The notes beneath the pieces were generated by a model that did not search any database, had not been told where the DNA came from, and saw only the letters and a program-made list of their open reading frames with translations. From C7867-001 sp035533615 (lineage in GTDB: Bacteria; Patescibacteriota; Minisyncoccia; Phycocordibacterales; Phycocordibacteraceae): 43,524 nt of DNA. The stretch is from NCBI GenBank assembly GCA_035533615.1, contig DATLTM010000003.1:1-43524 (forward strand). Direction: 5' to 3'. Each line of letters begins with the position of its first letter. Position 1 is the first letter of the stretch. This document shows, in pieces, positions 17,629-25,850 of this stretch. The translations under genes were made by a program, and so were the position numbers.

Positions 17629-18792
17629 TTAAGGGGCCTCTGTGGGAGTTATCTCCGCAAGCGAAGGTTGGCTGCCTTGGATAATGGCATCAAGGAAAGG
17701 GTCCAAGGGTACGGTTGCAACGCAAACAACCTTGTCCGCGCCGCCGTAATAGACGAAAAGCAGGTCGTCTTTAACGATAGCTCCCGCAGCGTATACGATA
17801 CCGGGTTTGCCGTGATTTTCGTATGGTTCGTCGGGTGAGAGAACGGGTACTGCGGCGCGGTGAAGTACTTTTGTCGGGTCGGCAAGATCAAGCAACATTG
17901 CGCCGAGTTTGTAGCGATGACCTTCGCGCGCGTCGTTTGCGTGGTACAGGACAAGCCACCCTTTCCTCGTTTTGATCGGCGGCGGGCCGGCGCTTCGCGT
18001 ATGAACATGCCATGCGATAGGCGTATCGGGAATTCTTTGAGGATCTGGACTCACAAATTTTCGCTGAGCTAGAGCCGCGAGGTCATCGGTGTATTCAACA
18101 CGGACATGGTGTTCGTCATCCCCGATGATGCTATGCAGTACGGCGAATTGTCCGCCGATTTTCTCAGGGAACAATACCCAGTTCTTATCACGATTGCCGT
18201 GTGAAAGGACAATCGGACCTTCCCAGCTATCGAAACGCGCTGCGAGAAAGTTTTCTACATCCATTGATATAACTGCAACACGGAGCCTCCAATTTTCGAA
18301 CATATTGAACGTGATGTATACCTGCCCGTCGATGACGACCATGCGCGGGTCCTCGCATCCGCCCCAACTGCCGCCAGAAGGATACATCACAGGTGAGTAG
18401 CGTCGCAGATGTACGGCAGGATTGTTCAGATTTCTCGCGACGTAGACGGGATAGGGAAGGCGCTTGTCAAATCTTATGCCATCTGGACTGCTCGCATAGC
18501 CGAGCCGTGAGACGCCGTCCATGCCGATGGCGCGATAAATAAGATGTACATGGCCTTTGATGAGAGCCGCCGCTGGATTCAGCACCGCTTCGGCAGTCCA
18601 AGGAGTAGTGCCCGGTTTGATGATTGGATTATGGGGAGATTTGTTGAGAAAAAGGCGCTGAATTTTTTCCAGCCGCAGGAGAACGACTATTTTTTTCCGT
18701 ATCGGCTTCGAAAACGCAGCGCCGAGAATTGCCCCGACAACGAAGAAAGAAAAAAGCAGCGCGATGATGTTCGCCCAAAAAATAAAGTTCAT
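17629..18792 (-). CDS. Membrane-anchored GH130 family protein
   Basis: The start at 18792 (MNFIFWANIIALLFSFF) is chosen because it opens with a hydrophobic anchor; the frame is open further upstream without sense. The 387-aa product has one N-terminal membrane helix, a basic stretch, and then a single GH130 propeller. Diagnostic pieces are NPIIKPGTTPWTAEAVLNPA, LIYRAIGMDG, GGCEDPRMVVIDGQVYITF, GPPPIKTRKGWLVLYH and FVYYGGADKVV. The N-in/C-out or C-in topology is uncertain because Lys/Arg flank the helix on its C-terminal side, which would favour a cytoplasmic enzyme. It is first in the operon, 25 nt before the double GH130 gene. Confidence 0.85.
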   Translation of the reverse strand: MNFIFWANIIALLFSFFVVGAILGAAFSKPIRKKIVVLLRLEKIQRLFLNKSPHNPIIKPGTTPWTAEAVLNPAAALIKGHVHLIYRAIGMDGVSRLGYASSPDGIRFDKRLPYPVYVARNLNNPAVHLRRYSPVMYPSGGSWGGCEDPRMVVIDGQVYITFNMFENWRLRVAVISMDVENFLAARFDSWEGPIVLSHGNRDKNWVLFPEKIGGQFAVLHSIIGDDEHHVRVEYTDDLAALAQRKFVSPDPQRIPDTPIAWHVHTRSAGPPPIKTRKGWLVLYHANDAREGHRYKLGAMLLDLADPTKVLHRAAVPVLSPDEPYENHGKPGIVYAAGAIVKDDLLFVYYGGADKVVCVATVPLDPFLDAIIQGSQPSLAEITPTEAP

Positions 18793-18870
18793 AATGAAGT
18801 GAACTCCCTCACAATACCATTCATATACCGCACAGTGGCTAGATAATGCACAGCGTGGTATATTTTCCTC

Positions 18871-19248
18871 ATGTTGCTGAACGTCTGTATTGCGAAGATA
18901 CATCGGGCGACGGTCACTGACGCCGATCTCGACTACGTCGGTTCCATCACGATAGACGAGTTGCTTATTACCGCAACCGGGCTTCTTCCTGGACAAATGG
19001 TTACGATTAACAATGTCTCAAACGCAGTTTCGTGGCGTACGTATATCGTGAAGGGGAAGAAGGGGAAGGGCGACATCATTCTCAACGGTCCGCCGGCTCG
19101 ACTTTTCAAGAAGGGTGACAAAGTCATTATCCTCGGTGAGGCGTGGGTGGACGAGGAAGATGCGAAGAAAATGTCGCACCCAACCATCGCTTTCGTAGAC
19201 GAAAAGAACCAAATTACAAAGGTTAAAAAAAGTTGGCGTCCTTCCTAG
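18871..19248 (+). CDS. panD: Aspartate 1-decarboxylase
   Basis: A 125-aa pyruvoyl enzyme that converts L-aspartate to beta-alanine, the first step toward pantothenate and CoA. The self-cleavage site Gly24-Ser25 is intact (LDYVGSITIDEL), Lys9 and His11 lie in the expected AKIHRATVT segment, and NGPPARL matches the substrate-loop NGAAA region. The C-terminus is about as long as in E. coli PanD. TATATT ends 6 nt before the ATG and has a TGG extended -10. The last 26 bases overlap the convergent CofE-like gene. No panB or panC is in the window, so the fate of beta-alanine is open. Confidence 0.88.
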   Translation: MLLNVCIAKIHRATVTDADLDYVGSITIDELLITATGLLPGQMVTINNVSNAVSWRTYIVKGKKGKGDIILNGPPARLFKKGDKVIILGEAWVDEEDAKKMSHPTIAFVDEKNQITKVKKSWRPS

Positions 19249-20335
19249 TCGTCGCTGCCTTGCGAACAATACAGAACGGCGTCATTTCGTCGGACTGTCC
19301 GAGCGGATTGTCCCGGAAGAGCTTGCCGATGAAGCTCTCGGAGATACTGCGGGTTGATTTCCCAAGCGAAAAAGCGCCGCGGTAGTTCGCGTCGAGGATG
19401 ACCGTTTCGTGGCCGCCAAGGAGTTTCCTAATCGCGCATGCCGCACCATCGGGATCGTTTGGGGCGAGCTTTACGGAGTGTGCGTATTCAAGAATGAGGA
19501 ACGACATCGGGCAGTCAATTGATTTCGCCCGCAGGCCGCAGATTCGGTAGAAAAGACCGCGGATGCCAAACGGACGTGTTATTGCCGATACCGCCGCCGC
19601 GAAGAAAATGCGCAGGTAGCCTGCCTCCTCAATGAAAAGCTGCATCGCGAGGTCGGTCCCGTGTCCGAACCCGTGGAAATCATCGGTGCCGTAATAATTA
19701 CCAACATGGCGCGCGAGGAAACGCGCAAACGGCGTCGGATGAATGTCGCTCATGTCGACGACCCTTCCTTGGGTGATAGTCAGCGCTTTTTCGCTCACAA
19801 AGACAATATCGCCTTTCTGTAGATGCGGTCGCACGTACTCGTCCACAATCGGAAGAATGTCCGTATCTCGCATCGTGATGAGGCGCGTCTTGATCGGCAA
19901 GCGCAGGTACGAAACACCATCCACCTCAATTTCAATTCTTTTCCCGGGATTTGCGGCATACTCGCCGACCGCCTGCTTCGGTTCGGCAATCGGAGCGGAG
20001 GTTTCTTCGCCCACTGGTTTCTCGCCGCGGAAGAGCGCGAAGAGTCTCTCGACCACCGTGCGGATAATTTCCGAATCCTGACCGATTTCTGCGCGAGAGC
20101 GGAGAAGCTCGGTCGCCTCCATATATAAAATGTGCGCTTCATCAATTGAGGTTTGTTTGAACGTTGCTTCAATTGCTGGTCCGCTTACGGCGATAGCGCG
20201 TATGACGACTTCGCCATCCGGCTGTGGGTCATAGACGATGGAAAACCCGGTCTTTTCCCGCGTCTTCGCATATTCTTGGCGCATTTCTTGTGTTGATGCC
20301 TTTGTCCTAAATAGAGAACCGAGTCTCAATGCCAT
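19223..20335 (-). CDS. CofE-like (F420-0:gamma-glutamyl ligase-type) protein
   Basis: A 370-aa protein. The C-terminal two thirds resemble coenzyme F420-0:gamma-glutamyl ligase: LRLPIKTRLITMRDTDILP near the domain start, GDIVFVSEKALTITQGRVVD, and a later AICGLRAKSIDCP-like region with conserved acidic and Asn residues (KLAPNDPDGAA). The N-terminal 115 residues are an extra helical part with no match I recognise. CofE-type enzymes use GTP to form an amide bond to glutamate; F420 itself is not expected here, so another amidation is likely. TATAGT lies 8 nt before the start. The gene is convergent with panD and overlaps it by 26 bases. Confidence 0.75.
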   Translation of the reverse strand: MALRLGSLFRTKASTQEMRQEYAKTREKTGFSIVYDPQPDGEVVIRAIAVSGPAIEATFKQTSIDEAHILYMEATELLRSRAEIGQDSEIIRTVVERLFALFRGEKPVGEETSAPIAEPKQAVGEYAANPGKRIEIEVDGVSYLRLPIKTRLITMRDTDILPIVDEYVRPHLQKGDIVFVSEKALTITQGRVVDMSDIHPTPFARFLARHVGNYYGTDDFHGFGHGTDLAMQLFIEEAGYLRIFFAAAVSAITRPFGIRGLFYRICGLRAKSIDCPMSFLILEYAHSVKLAPNDPDGAACAIRKLLGGHETVILDANYRGAFSLGKSTRSISESFIGKLFRDNPLGQSDEMTPFCIVRKAATTRKDANFF

Positions 20336-20456
20336 AGCGATTAACTATAATTAATAACTTTGTATTCCCGCAGTGTAGCGCATCCGCGCCAAAAGCCAGA
20401 AAGAAGGACGTGACCGACAACTGGTCGGAGTCGGAGGATGGAGGTATGCTGTCGGT

Positions 20457-21464
20457 ATGGATTCGGCATTGGCACTACCGCGTATCATTTCTGTCAATTC
20501 GGATGTGCTCCCGGTCCACTGGGCTAAATTCTTCGTCGAGAATCGCGCTAAACTCCACATCGTCGTGCTGTATGAAAACGAAGCGGAGAACGGTAAGATG
20601 TGGCCGGCGCAAGAAATTGTTTTCCGCGGCGTTAGCCGCGGAGACCATGGCGGTGCCGATACGATTATCGACTCCACATCCGGGAATTATGGCACGGCGC
20701 TCGCCGCGGTCATTCGTCAGCATACCAAACGTGATCCCGGGTTTCCGATTAAACGGGTTGTTTCCGTGGTGTCGCGAAGTCTTCCGCAAGGGAAACGCGA
20801 CCGGTTGCTCGCGTGCGGTATTGAGCTCATTGATGCCGATGATGCGATAGATGCAATGCGTGTTGCCGAAGCTGTTGCCAAAGAGCGCGGATACTGGTAC
20901 ACGAAGCAATACTGGAACAAGGACAATAGCGCGGGCTATCGGCGTGTTGCCGAACATATTGCCAATCAATTACCGACGCTCGGTCTCATCGCGTGGGGTG
21001 TTGGGAGCGGAGGCGGCTGTTCGGGTATCATGCCGGTTCTCCAGGAGCGTTTCAAGAATCGTGGCACCGGTTTTCATCGCGTTGCCGTTGTTGCCGAAGA
21101 CGGGCAGAAGATCGGCGGCGTTAGGGATGAAAAAGCACTCGAGCCCGGTTCGCTTGACTGGCGCACAAATGTTGACGACGTGCGTTTTATAGCCGAAGAC
21201 CCCTCGTATCGTTTTAGTGCTGCACTCTGGCGAGGGCGAGATATGTCGTCGGACAGTGCATATTTGGTCGGCCCCAGCACGGGATTCGCCGCCGAAGGCG
21301 CTTGCCTCGCGGCTCGCCGGCTTTCTATCATGCGCACATTTGACGAGGTTCGTGCGCCCGACGGTTTTGTGCATATTCTCGTGCCGGCGCTCGACAAACG
21401 TACACCCTATCGTCTTGAATACGAACAGAAAGGTGTCTATCTTCCGAAGTCGGAGTGGGAATGA
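20457..21464 (+). CDS. PLP-dependent fold-type II (cysteine synthase/threonine synthase-like) enzyme
   Basis: A 335-aa protein of the tryptophan-synthase-beta fold. STSGNYGTALAAV is the Asn loop that contacts the cofactor ring and substrate carboxylate. GVGSGGGCSGI is the Gly-rich cofactor-phosphate loop. The cofactor lysine is probably in ENEAENGKMWPAQE near residue 47, which is not the usual S/N-xK context, so activity is uncertain. No CBS or regulatory domain is present. The product could be a sulfhydrylase, a deaminase or a diverged enzyme. TATGCT ends 6 nt before the ATG (leaderless). It follows panD and the CofE-like gene. Confidence 0.75.
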   Translation: MDSALALPRIISVNSDVLPVHWAKFFVENRAKLHIVVLYENEAENGKMWPAQEIVFRGVSRGDHGGADTIIDSTSGNYGTALAAVIRQHTKRDPGFPIKRVVSVVSRSLPQGKRDRLLACGIELIDADDAIDAMRVAEAVAKERGYWYTKQYWNKDNSAGYRRVAEHIANQLPTLGLIAWGVGSGGGCSGIMPVLQERFKNRGTGFHRVAVVAEDGQKIGGVRDEKALEPGSLDWRTNVDDVRFIAEDPSYRFSAALWRGRDMSSDSAYLVGPSTGFAAEGACLAARRLSIMRTFDEVRAPDGFVHILVPALDKRTPYRLEYEQKGVYLPKSEWE

Positions 21465-21489
21465 GGTTTGCCGTGCTACCATTCTCCGC

Positions 21490-21984
21490 ATGAAATCGCC
21501 CGCGCTCTATCTACGCACTATCGTCTTTGGCATCACGGACAGTCTCGTCTCAACCGTTGGGCTTCTCGCGGGCATCGATGTCGCAGGTGCTCCGCACGCG
21601 ACGCTTGCTCTTACCGGAATCGTCTATGCTTTTGTGGAAGCATTTTCAATGGCGATTGGGAATTTCCTTTCAGAAGAATCGGCGGAAGAGTATGCGAGTA
21701 AGGCAGACGTCGCCGACGGCCCCTCTATCATCGCTGGAACTATCATGTTCATCTCCTTCGTTCTCGCGGCACTCATTCCGCTCGTGCCGTACCTTATCTT
21801 CGGCACATGGGTTGCACTCGCGACGTCGGTCATCGTTTCTATTCTTGCGCTCTTCATCGTAGGCATATTCAGCGCCCGTTTTTCCCGCCTTCCCATGTTT
21901 CGACGTGGCGCACGGATGGCGCTGCTTGGCGGCGCGGCGATAGGTATGGGTGTCATCATCGGCATGGTTGTGCCGATTCATTAA
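21490..21984 (+). CDS. VIT1/CCC1-family membrane protein
   Basis: The start at 21490 is chosen because TACCAT ends 7 nt upstream (extended -10 TGC) and the residues before it in the open frame belong to the preceding gene's other frame. The 164-aa product has about five membrane helices. It contains FGITDSLVSTVGLLAG, which matches the GxxDGLVTxxGVVAG opening of VIT-family iron/manganese transporters, and a helix with FSMAIGNFLSEESAEEY. The Glu-rich cytosolic insert of larger VIT proteins is missing, as in short bacterial members. It is inferred to handle metal ions at the membrane. Confidence 0.8.
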   Translation: MKSPALYLRTIVFGITDSLVSTVGLLAGIDVAGAPHATLALTGIVYAFVEAFSMAIGNFLSEESAEEYASKADVADGPSIIAGTIMFISFVLAALIPLVPYLIFGTWVALATSVIVSILALFIVGIFSARFSRLPMFRRGARMALLGGAAIGMGVIIGMVVPIH

Positions 21985-22015
21985 CCTATCTCGTTGTACC
22001 GCTCCATCACAACCT

Positions 22016-22045
22016 ATTGACAGTATATTGTCAATGTGCTAGGAT
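22016..22045 (+). promoter_or_regulatory. Strong promoter overlapped by an inverted repeat
   Basis: TTGACA (22017-22022) and TAGGAT (22040-22045) are 17 bp apart, a standard sigma-70-like layout. The -35 and spacer are covered by the inverted repeat ATTGACA ... TGTCAAT (22016-22022 with 22029-22035), which looks like a repressor site. It serves the 3D-domain gene. Confidence 0.65.
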
Positions 22046-22088
22046 GAAAAAACGGGGTAGCTTGAGGCTATTTCGGTAATTCAATCCA

Positions 22089-22649
22089 ATGGTACCACTT
22101 ACAGCCCTTATGGGGTTTTTGTTTTTTCCCGGCATTGGCGGCACTACGATGCCGCCGGTGTACGCTGGTGCGCCGACGTCGCCGGTGGATTATAGCGTAA
22201 CACTTACCGCCTATAACGCCGTCCCGGCGCAGACTGATAACAGTCCTTTTGAAACTGCCTCTGGCGCATATTCAAATCCAGAGATTATCGCGGCGCGTTC
22301 GCAGGACCTCTCTGGTACGTTACCATTCGGCACCATCATCGAGCTCGACGGGCCGACCGCACCACAGTATACCTGCGGATATAGTGTCGTCTCCTCCCGC
22401 ATAGGATATCGCGTCATCGAAGATACAATGAATGCCCGCTACACCAATCGCATCGACGTTCTTTTGGGCACGGCGGCAGAGTATGTGACGGCTGACAAGA
22501 AGATGAAGAATGCGGCGCAAGTTCTCGGCGTCTGCAGCGGCGTCACTATCCGCGTCGTCGGACATATCGGCATCAATCATCTTCCAAAGACGCAATCACA
22601 ACTTGCCGCGATAGTCGCCGGCACGACCAATACGCTGGCCATCAGATAA
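22089..22649 (+). CDS. Secreted 3D-domain protein (MltA/RlpA-like beta-barrel)
   Basis: A 186-aa protein. A short hydrophobic start (LTALMGFLFFPGIGG) serves as signal peptide. The following domain has VTLTAYNAVPAQTDNSPFET, IIAARSQDLSGTLPFGTII, RYTNRIDVLLG and a late VIED segment. These match the 3D domain, whose conserved Asp residues cleave peptidoglycan in lytic transglycosylases; here the third Asp lies in RIDVLLG. It is probably a cell-wall-active exported enzyme. A basic 11-codon stretch at 22044 lies in the same frame but is closed by TAA before this ATG, and it overlaps the promoter. Translation is therefore taken to start at 22089. Confidence 0.78.
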   Translation: MVPLTALMGFLFFPGIGGTTMPPVYAGAPTSPVDYSVTLTAYNAVPAQTDNSPFETASGAYSNPEIIAARSQDLSGTLPFGTIIELDGPTAPQYTCGYSVVSSRIGYRVIEDTMNARYTNRIDVLLGTAAEYVTADKKMKNAAQVLGVCSGVTIRVVGHIGINHLPKTQSQLAAIVAGTTNTLAIR

Positions 22650-22679
22650 AGGGAGCCGGCATGGGGTATGCTTATTCCC

Positions 22680-23333
22680 ATGAAGCATCTCGCTTTCGAG
22701 GAATCGGGCCTCACGCGGCGGGAATATAAAACGCTCGCCGCACTCTCGACACCGATTCTGATACAAAATTTTCTTGATGCACTCCCGTTCAATTTTGAAG
22801 AAAGTGGCGATACACATATGTCGCCGCAGCGCGCTCTTTTAGAAGGGAAGGCACACTGTATCGAAGGCGCGCTACTCGCCGCAACCGCGCTGTGGATATA
22901 TGGCCAGCCGCCTCTCATCATGAATCTCTCCTCGCGGATGGGAAAGGGAGACGTCGACCACGTGGTCGCGCTTTACAGGCGCGGCGGTCGTTATGGCGCC
23001 ATTAGCAAAACAAATCACGCCTCGATTCGTTTTCGCGATCCCGTTTATCGGACGCCTCGCGAGCTCGCTCTTTCGTATTTTCACGAATGGTTTATGAACG
23101 AAACGGGGGAAAAGACACTTGAATGTTACTCCAAGCCGCTTGATATGCGTCGCTGGGGTGTTCACTGGCTTACGGCAAAGGAAGAGTTATGGGTTGTTGC
23201 CGATGCGCTCGCCGAACGGAAACATTACTTTCTCGTCCCGAAAGGGAACTGGCGTCACGTACGCAGGGCAGACGCAATGGAACTAAAAGCGGGAAGACTC
23301 ATCGAATGGCGGAAGTCTCATCCGCCAATGTAG
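22680..23333 (+). CDS. Transglutaminase-like (papain-fold) protein
   Basis: The ATG at 22680 is preferred over 22668 because TATGCT (22667-22672) ends 7 nt before it. The 217-aa product contains GKAHCIEGALLAATAL, with the presumed nucleophile Cys at a helix start, and then GDVDHVVALYRRGGRYGAISKTNH, with the His in the expected place. A tryptophan- and basic-rich C-terminus follows. This pattern matches a transglutaminase-like family of uncharacterised proteins found in Proteobacteria and CPR, in my recollection. It is predicted to be cytoplasmic. Substrate unknown: it could be a peptidase or an amide-forming enzyme. Confidence 0.7.
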   Translation: MKHLAFEESGLTRREYKTLAALSTPILIQNFLDALPFNFEESGDTHMSPQRALLEGKAHCIEGALLAATALWIYGQPPLIMNLSSRMGKGDVDHVVALYRRGGRYGAISKTNHASIRFRDPVYRTPRELALSYFHEWFMNETGEKTLECYSKPLDMRRWGVHWLTAKEELWVVADALAERKHYFLVPKGNWRHVRRADAMELKAGRLIEWRKSHPPM

Positions 23334-23391
23334 GCCGCTCGCGCTTTGCAGGTGTCGGGGGAAATATGATATACCGATAACAAATACGACG

Positions 23392-23793
23392 ATGAGAACG
23401 AAGAAACCAATGTATTCCGGAGAAATCCGGGTGGGGAGGGCGAGTGCCGGACTCGGGCTTTTCGCGACACGTTCCTTCAAGAAGGGCGAGCGCATCGTAG
23501 AGTATATCGGCCGGACCATCACAGACGCCGAGGCATATTCGAGCCGCAGTAAATATTTGTTTGAAGTAAGCACGCGCAAAACAATTGACGGCACCAGCCG
23601 CTCGAACATTGCGCGGTATATCAATCATTCCTGCCGTCCGAACTGCGAGCCGGAGATAGAGCGCGGTCGTGTCTTCATTGATGCGATAAAAAATATCAAA
23701 GCGGGCGAAGAGCTCACCTATGATTACGGCGAAGAGTATTTTAATGAGCACATCAAGCCACGCGGTTGTCGTTGTGCGAAGCACCGTACCTAA
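23392..23793 (+). CDS. SET-domain protein (lysine methyltransferase-like)
   Basis: A 133-aa protein that is almost only a SET domain. It has GLGLFATRSFKKGERIVEYIG at the start, NIARYINHSCRPNCEPEI (the NHSC S-adenosylmethionine-binding motif) and GEELTYDYGEEYF with the catalytic Tyr. The C-terminus (CRCAKHRT) has a Cys pair, in the position of a reduced post-SET zinc motif. SET enzymes transfer methyl groups to protein lysines. Stand-alone short SET proteins occur in bacteria and phages, and the target here cannot be told. A bidirectional terminator separates it from the cold-shock gene. Confidence 0.88.
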   Translation: MRTKKPMYSGEIRVGRASAGLGLFATRSFKKGERIVEYIGRTITDAEAYSSRSKYLFEVSTRKTIDGTSRSNIARYINHSCRPNCEPEIERGRVFIDAIKNIKAGEELTYDYGEEYFNEHIKPRGCRCAKHRT

Positions 23794-23795
23794 AA

Positions 23796-23827
23796 AGAAA
23801 TCGCCCCGCGAAAGCGGGGCGATTTCT
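23796..23827. terminator. Bidirectional terminator between SET and cold-shock genes
   Basis: A perfect 14-bp stem (23796-23809 with 23814-23827) closed by a GAAA tetraloop, with A-rich and T-rich flanks on both sides. It lies between two convergent genes. Confidence 0.85.
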
Positions 23828-23842
23828 GCTCAACCTAATTGC

Positions 23843-24052
23843 TTAGATCTTGCTGACGCCGAGGGCGTTCGGGCCCTTCGGGCTGTCTCCGATAGTGAAA
23901 GAGACTTTGTCTCCCTCCCGGAGCTCGTCGAACGAAATGTTCTGGAGCTCGTTGGAATGGAAGAAAAGGTCCTTTGCGCCTTCTTGCGCGCCGTCGACTT
24001 TGATGAAGCCGAAGCCCTTCTCGTTTTTCTTGATTACGGTACCATTTTGCAT
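23843..24052 (-). CDS. Cold-shock-domain protein (CspA family)
   Basis: A 69-aa single OB-fold protein. RNP1 is KGFGFIKV (residues 12-19) and RNP2 is LFFHSNEL, both with the aromatic residues that stack on bases. It binds single-stranded RNA and DNA and is predicted to act as an RNA chaperone. The length is normal for the family. It is a single-gene unit ending in the shared terminator. Confidence 0.93.
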   Translation of the reverse strand: MQNGTVIKKNEKGFGFIKVDGAQEGAKDLFFHSNELQNISFDELREGDKVSFTIGDSPKGPNALGVSKI

Positions 24053-24244
24053 ACTGTAGTTCGATAGATTGTGTGACTAAGGTATCAAATCAGTAGCCGA
24101 AGATAGAAGCTCGATCCCACTTCTCTGGATCCAGCGCTGGTTGATATGTATAGCATAGCAGGCGCTGTATTTTTTGTCAATACGTCGTACACGCGATATG
24201 AGTGCATTCGGCCGTCTGCTATACTTTTCGGCATATCGGTCACC

Positions 24245-24913
24245 ATGGAGACGCAACAACCCGATTCTTTTACACTTAAAGACCTGTTCAAGCCGGAACA
24301 TCGGTATTCGCTCCTCGGCGCGTTCTTCCTGCTTTGCCTCGCGTATATCGCCGAGCATTTCGCCAATCTCTACGAAATTGCATACTCGCTGCGGCCGACT
24401 TCAACGTACGTGGGAGATCTGCTTCTCGATAATCTACCGGTGGTAAACCTGAACTTCATCATCATCGAAGGCGCGCTGCTCAGCATCGTCGTTGGAACCA
24501 TATTTGTGCTCCTGCGTCCCCGTTATGTTCTCTTTGCGCTCAAATCACTGGCGCTCTTCGTCGCTATACGCGCTCTGTTTGTTTCTCTCACACACGTCGG
24601 CATCTATCCCGGTAGCATAAATCCAGGCGCGGGAATTCTCGATGGTATCTATACCTATCTCAATTTCCAGACGGGGTTCTTTTTTTCAGGGCATACCGCC
24701 CTGCCGTTTCTGATGGCGCTCATTTTCTGGGAAGAACGACCCGCTCGAATCGTTCTTTTATCGCTCTCATTTGTGTTCGGCACCGCGGTGCTTCTCGCGC
24801 ACATCCACTATTCAATCGACGTATTTGCTGCGCCCTTCATGGCTTATGGCATATTCAATATCGCCCGCCATCTCTTTCCGCACGATTGGGAACTAATTGA
24901 AGGAGGGTTTTAA
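24245..24913 (+). CDS. PAP2_C-type membrane phosphatase/phosphotransferase
   Basis: A 222-aa protein with about six membrane helices. FFFSGHTALPFLMAL and AHIHYSIDVFAAPF give the two catalytic His and the Asp of the PAP2 C-terminal motifs, in the arrangement seen in sphingomyelin-synthase-like and PAP2_C proteins. It probably removes or transfers a lipid-linked phosphate head group. The start METQQPD was chosen over an upstream in-frame ATG at 24146 because TATACT lies between the two. The last 4 bases overlap the convergent deacetylase gene. Confidence 0.82.
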   Translation: METQQPDSFTLKDLFKPEHRYSLLGAFFLLCLAYIAEHFANLYEIAYSLRPTSTYVGDLLLDNLPVVNLNFIIIEGALLSIVVGTIFVLLRPRYVLFALKSLALFVAIRALFVSLTHVGIYPGSINPGAGILDGIYTYLNFQTGFFFSGHTALPFLMALIFWEERPARIVLLSLSFVFGTAVLLAHIHYSIDVFAAPFMAYGIFNIARHLFPHDWELIEGGF

Positions 24914-25770
24914 CCGGGGAATTTTTCTGCAAAAAGTGCTGTAGTCGTTGGAGCGTTTAGTGCACTTAACATATAAAGTCGATTCGAAAATTGCTCCCCG
25001 GTATAAAAATCTCCCCGAGCAGATCGATAGCCGGCTTTCTTCACGAGTGCCGTGGTCGTTGCGTTGTATTGTCCGAACGGATAGGCAAATTCGTTAATTG
25101 TAGTACCCAGGTTCTTCTCGAGAATCCGCTTGCTTTCGTCAATCTCTCTCCATAAAACAGCAGGATCGGTTATTTTCGTAAGGTAGGGATGCGAAAGAGA
25201 ATGGCTCTCGATGGACATACCGGCGTTGCGAAGTGTCCGCAGGTCGTTCCACGAGAGAAAGCCGCGCGTTCCGATGGAATTGACGAAAACAAAGAAGGTT
25301 GCGGTGTAATGGTATTTTTGAAGAATCGGAAATGCGTATCTAAATTGATCGCCCCACCCGTCGTCAAAAGAAATGATGACCGGCTTTACTGGCAGTGGCG
25401 CGCCGCTTTGAAAGTGGTTTTCAAGATCGTCGAATGATACGACATGATATCCGGCGTCCCGTAAGTGCTGCATCTGCGCGTTAAACACATCCGGCGTCTG
25501 AGCGAGGGCACGCACAGCCTGGTCGTCATTCGGGTAGCTTGGCCGGACAATGTGGTACACCAGTATCGGCAGATTAATCCTTGTCGTAGAGGCAGTACTA
25601 GGAGGAACGATTTGTGTCGCATCAACTGGTACCTCGGCATAGAGCGCTTCGTTGTTTAGAAATACCGTCTTTGCCGATGAGGCTTGATTGTTGGACAAGA
25701 AAAATATGCTTGCCAGTACGGCAATGCCGAGAATACCAGGTACGAAAAGGAAACAAGTATAGCGAGCCAT
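24910..25770 (-). CDS. Polysaccharide deacetylase (NodB domain), anchored
   Basis: The start at 25770 (MARYTCFLFVPGILG) opens directly with the signal anchor and follows a TATAGT box; a start ten codons earlier is possible. The 286-aa product has a membrane helix (about 4-24), a linker and a NodB domain. VIISFDDGWGDQF supplies the catalytic Asp-Asp and IESHSLSHPYL the zinc-binding His pair. FAYPFGQYN is the later motif. It is predicted to remove N-acetyl groups from an extracellular polysaccharide or from peptidoglycan, in the style of PgaB N-terminal domains or IcaB. Confidence 0.88.
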   Translation of the reverse strand: MARYTCFLFVPGILGIAVLASIFFLSNNQASSAKTVFLNNEALYAEVPVDATQIVPPSTASTTRINLPILVYHIVRPSYPNDDQAVRALAQTPDVFNAQMQHLRDAGYHVVSFDDLENHFQSGAPLPVKPVIISFDDGWGDQFRYAFPILQKYHYTATFFVFVNSIGTRGFLSWNDLRTLRNAGMSIESHSLSHPYLTKITDPAVLWREIDESKRILEKNLGTTINEFAYPFGQYNATTTALVKKAGYRSARGDFYTGEQFSNRLYMLSALNAPTTTALFAEKFPG

Positions 25771-25850
25771 TGTGGTTGGTACTACTATAACAACAGGCAT
25801 GTCGGAAAGAAAATAAAATCTCCATGGTACGATATAGACGCAATTATCCT

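Noticed and set aside
22044..22079. 11-aa peptide gene
   Set aside because: Its ATG overlaps the -10 box of the promoter, so it would not be on the transcript.
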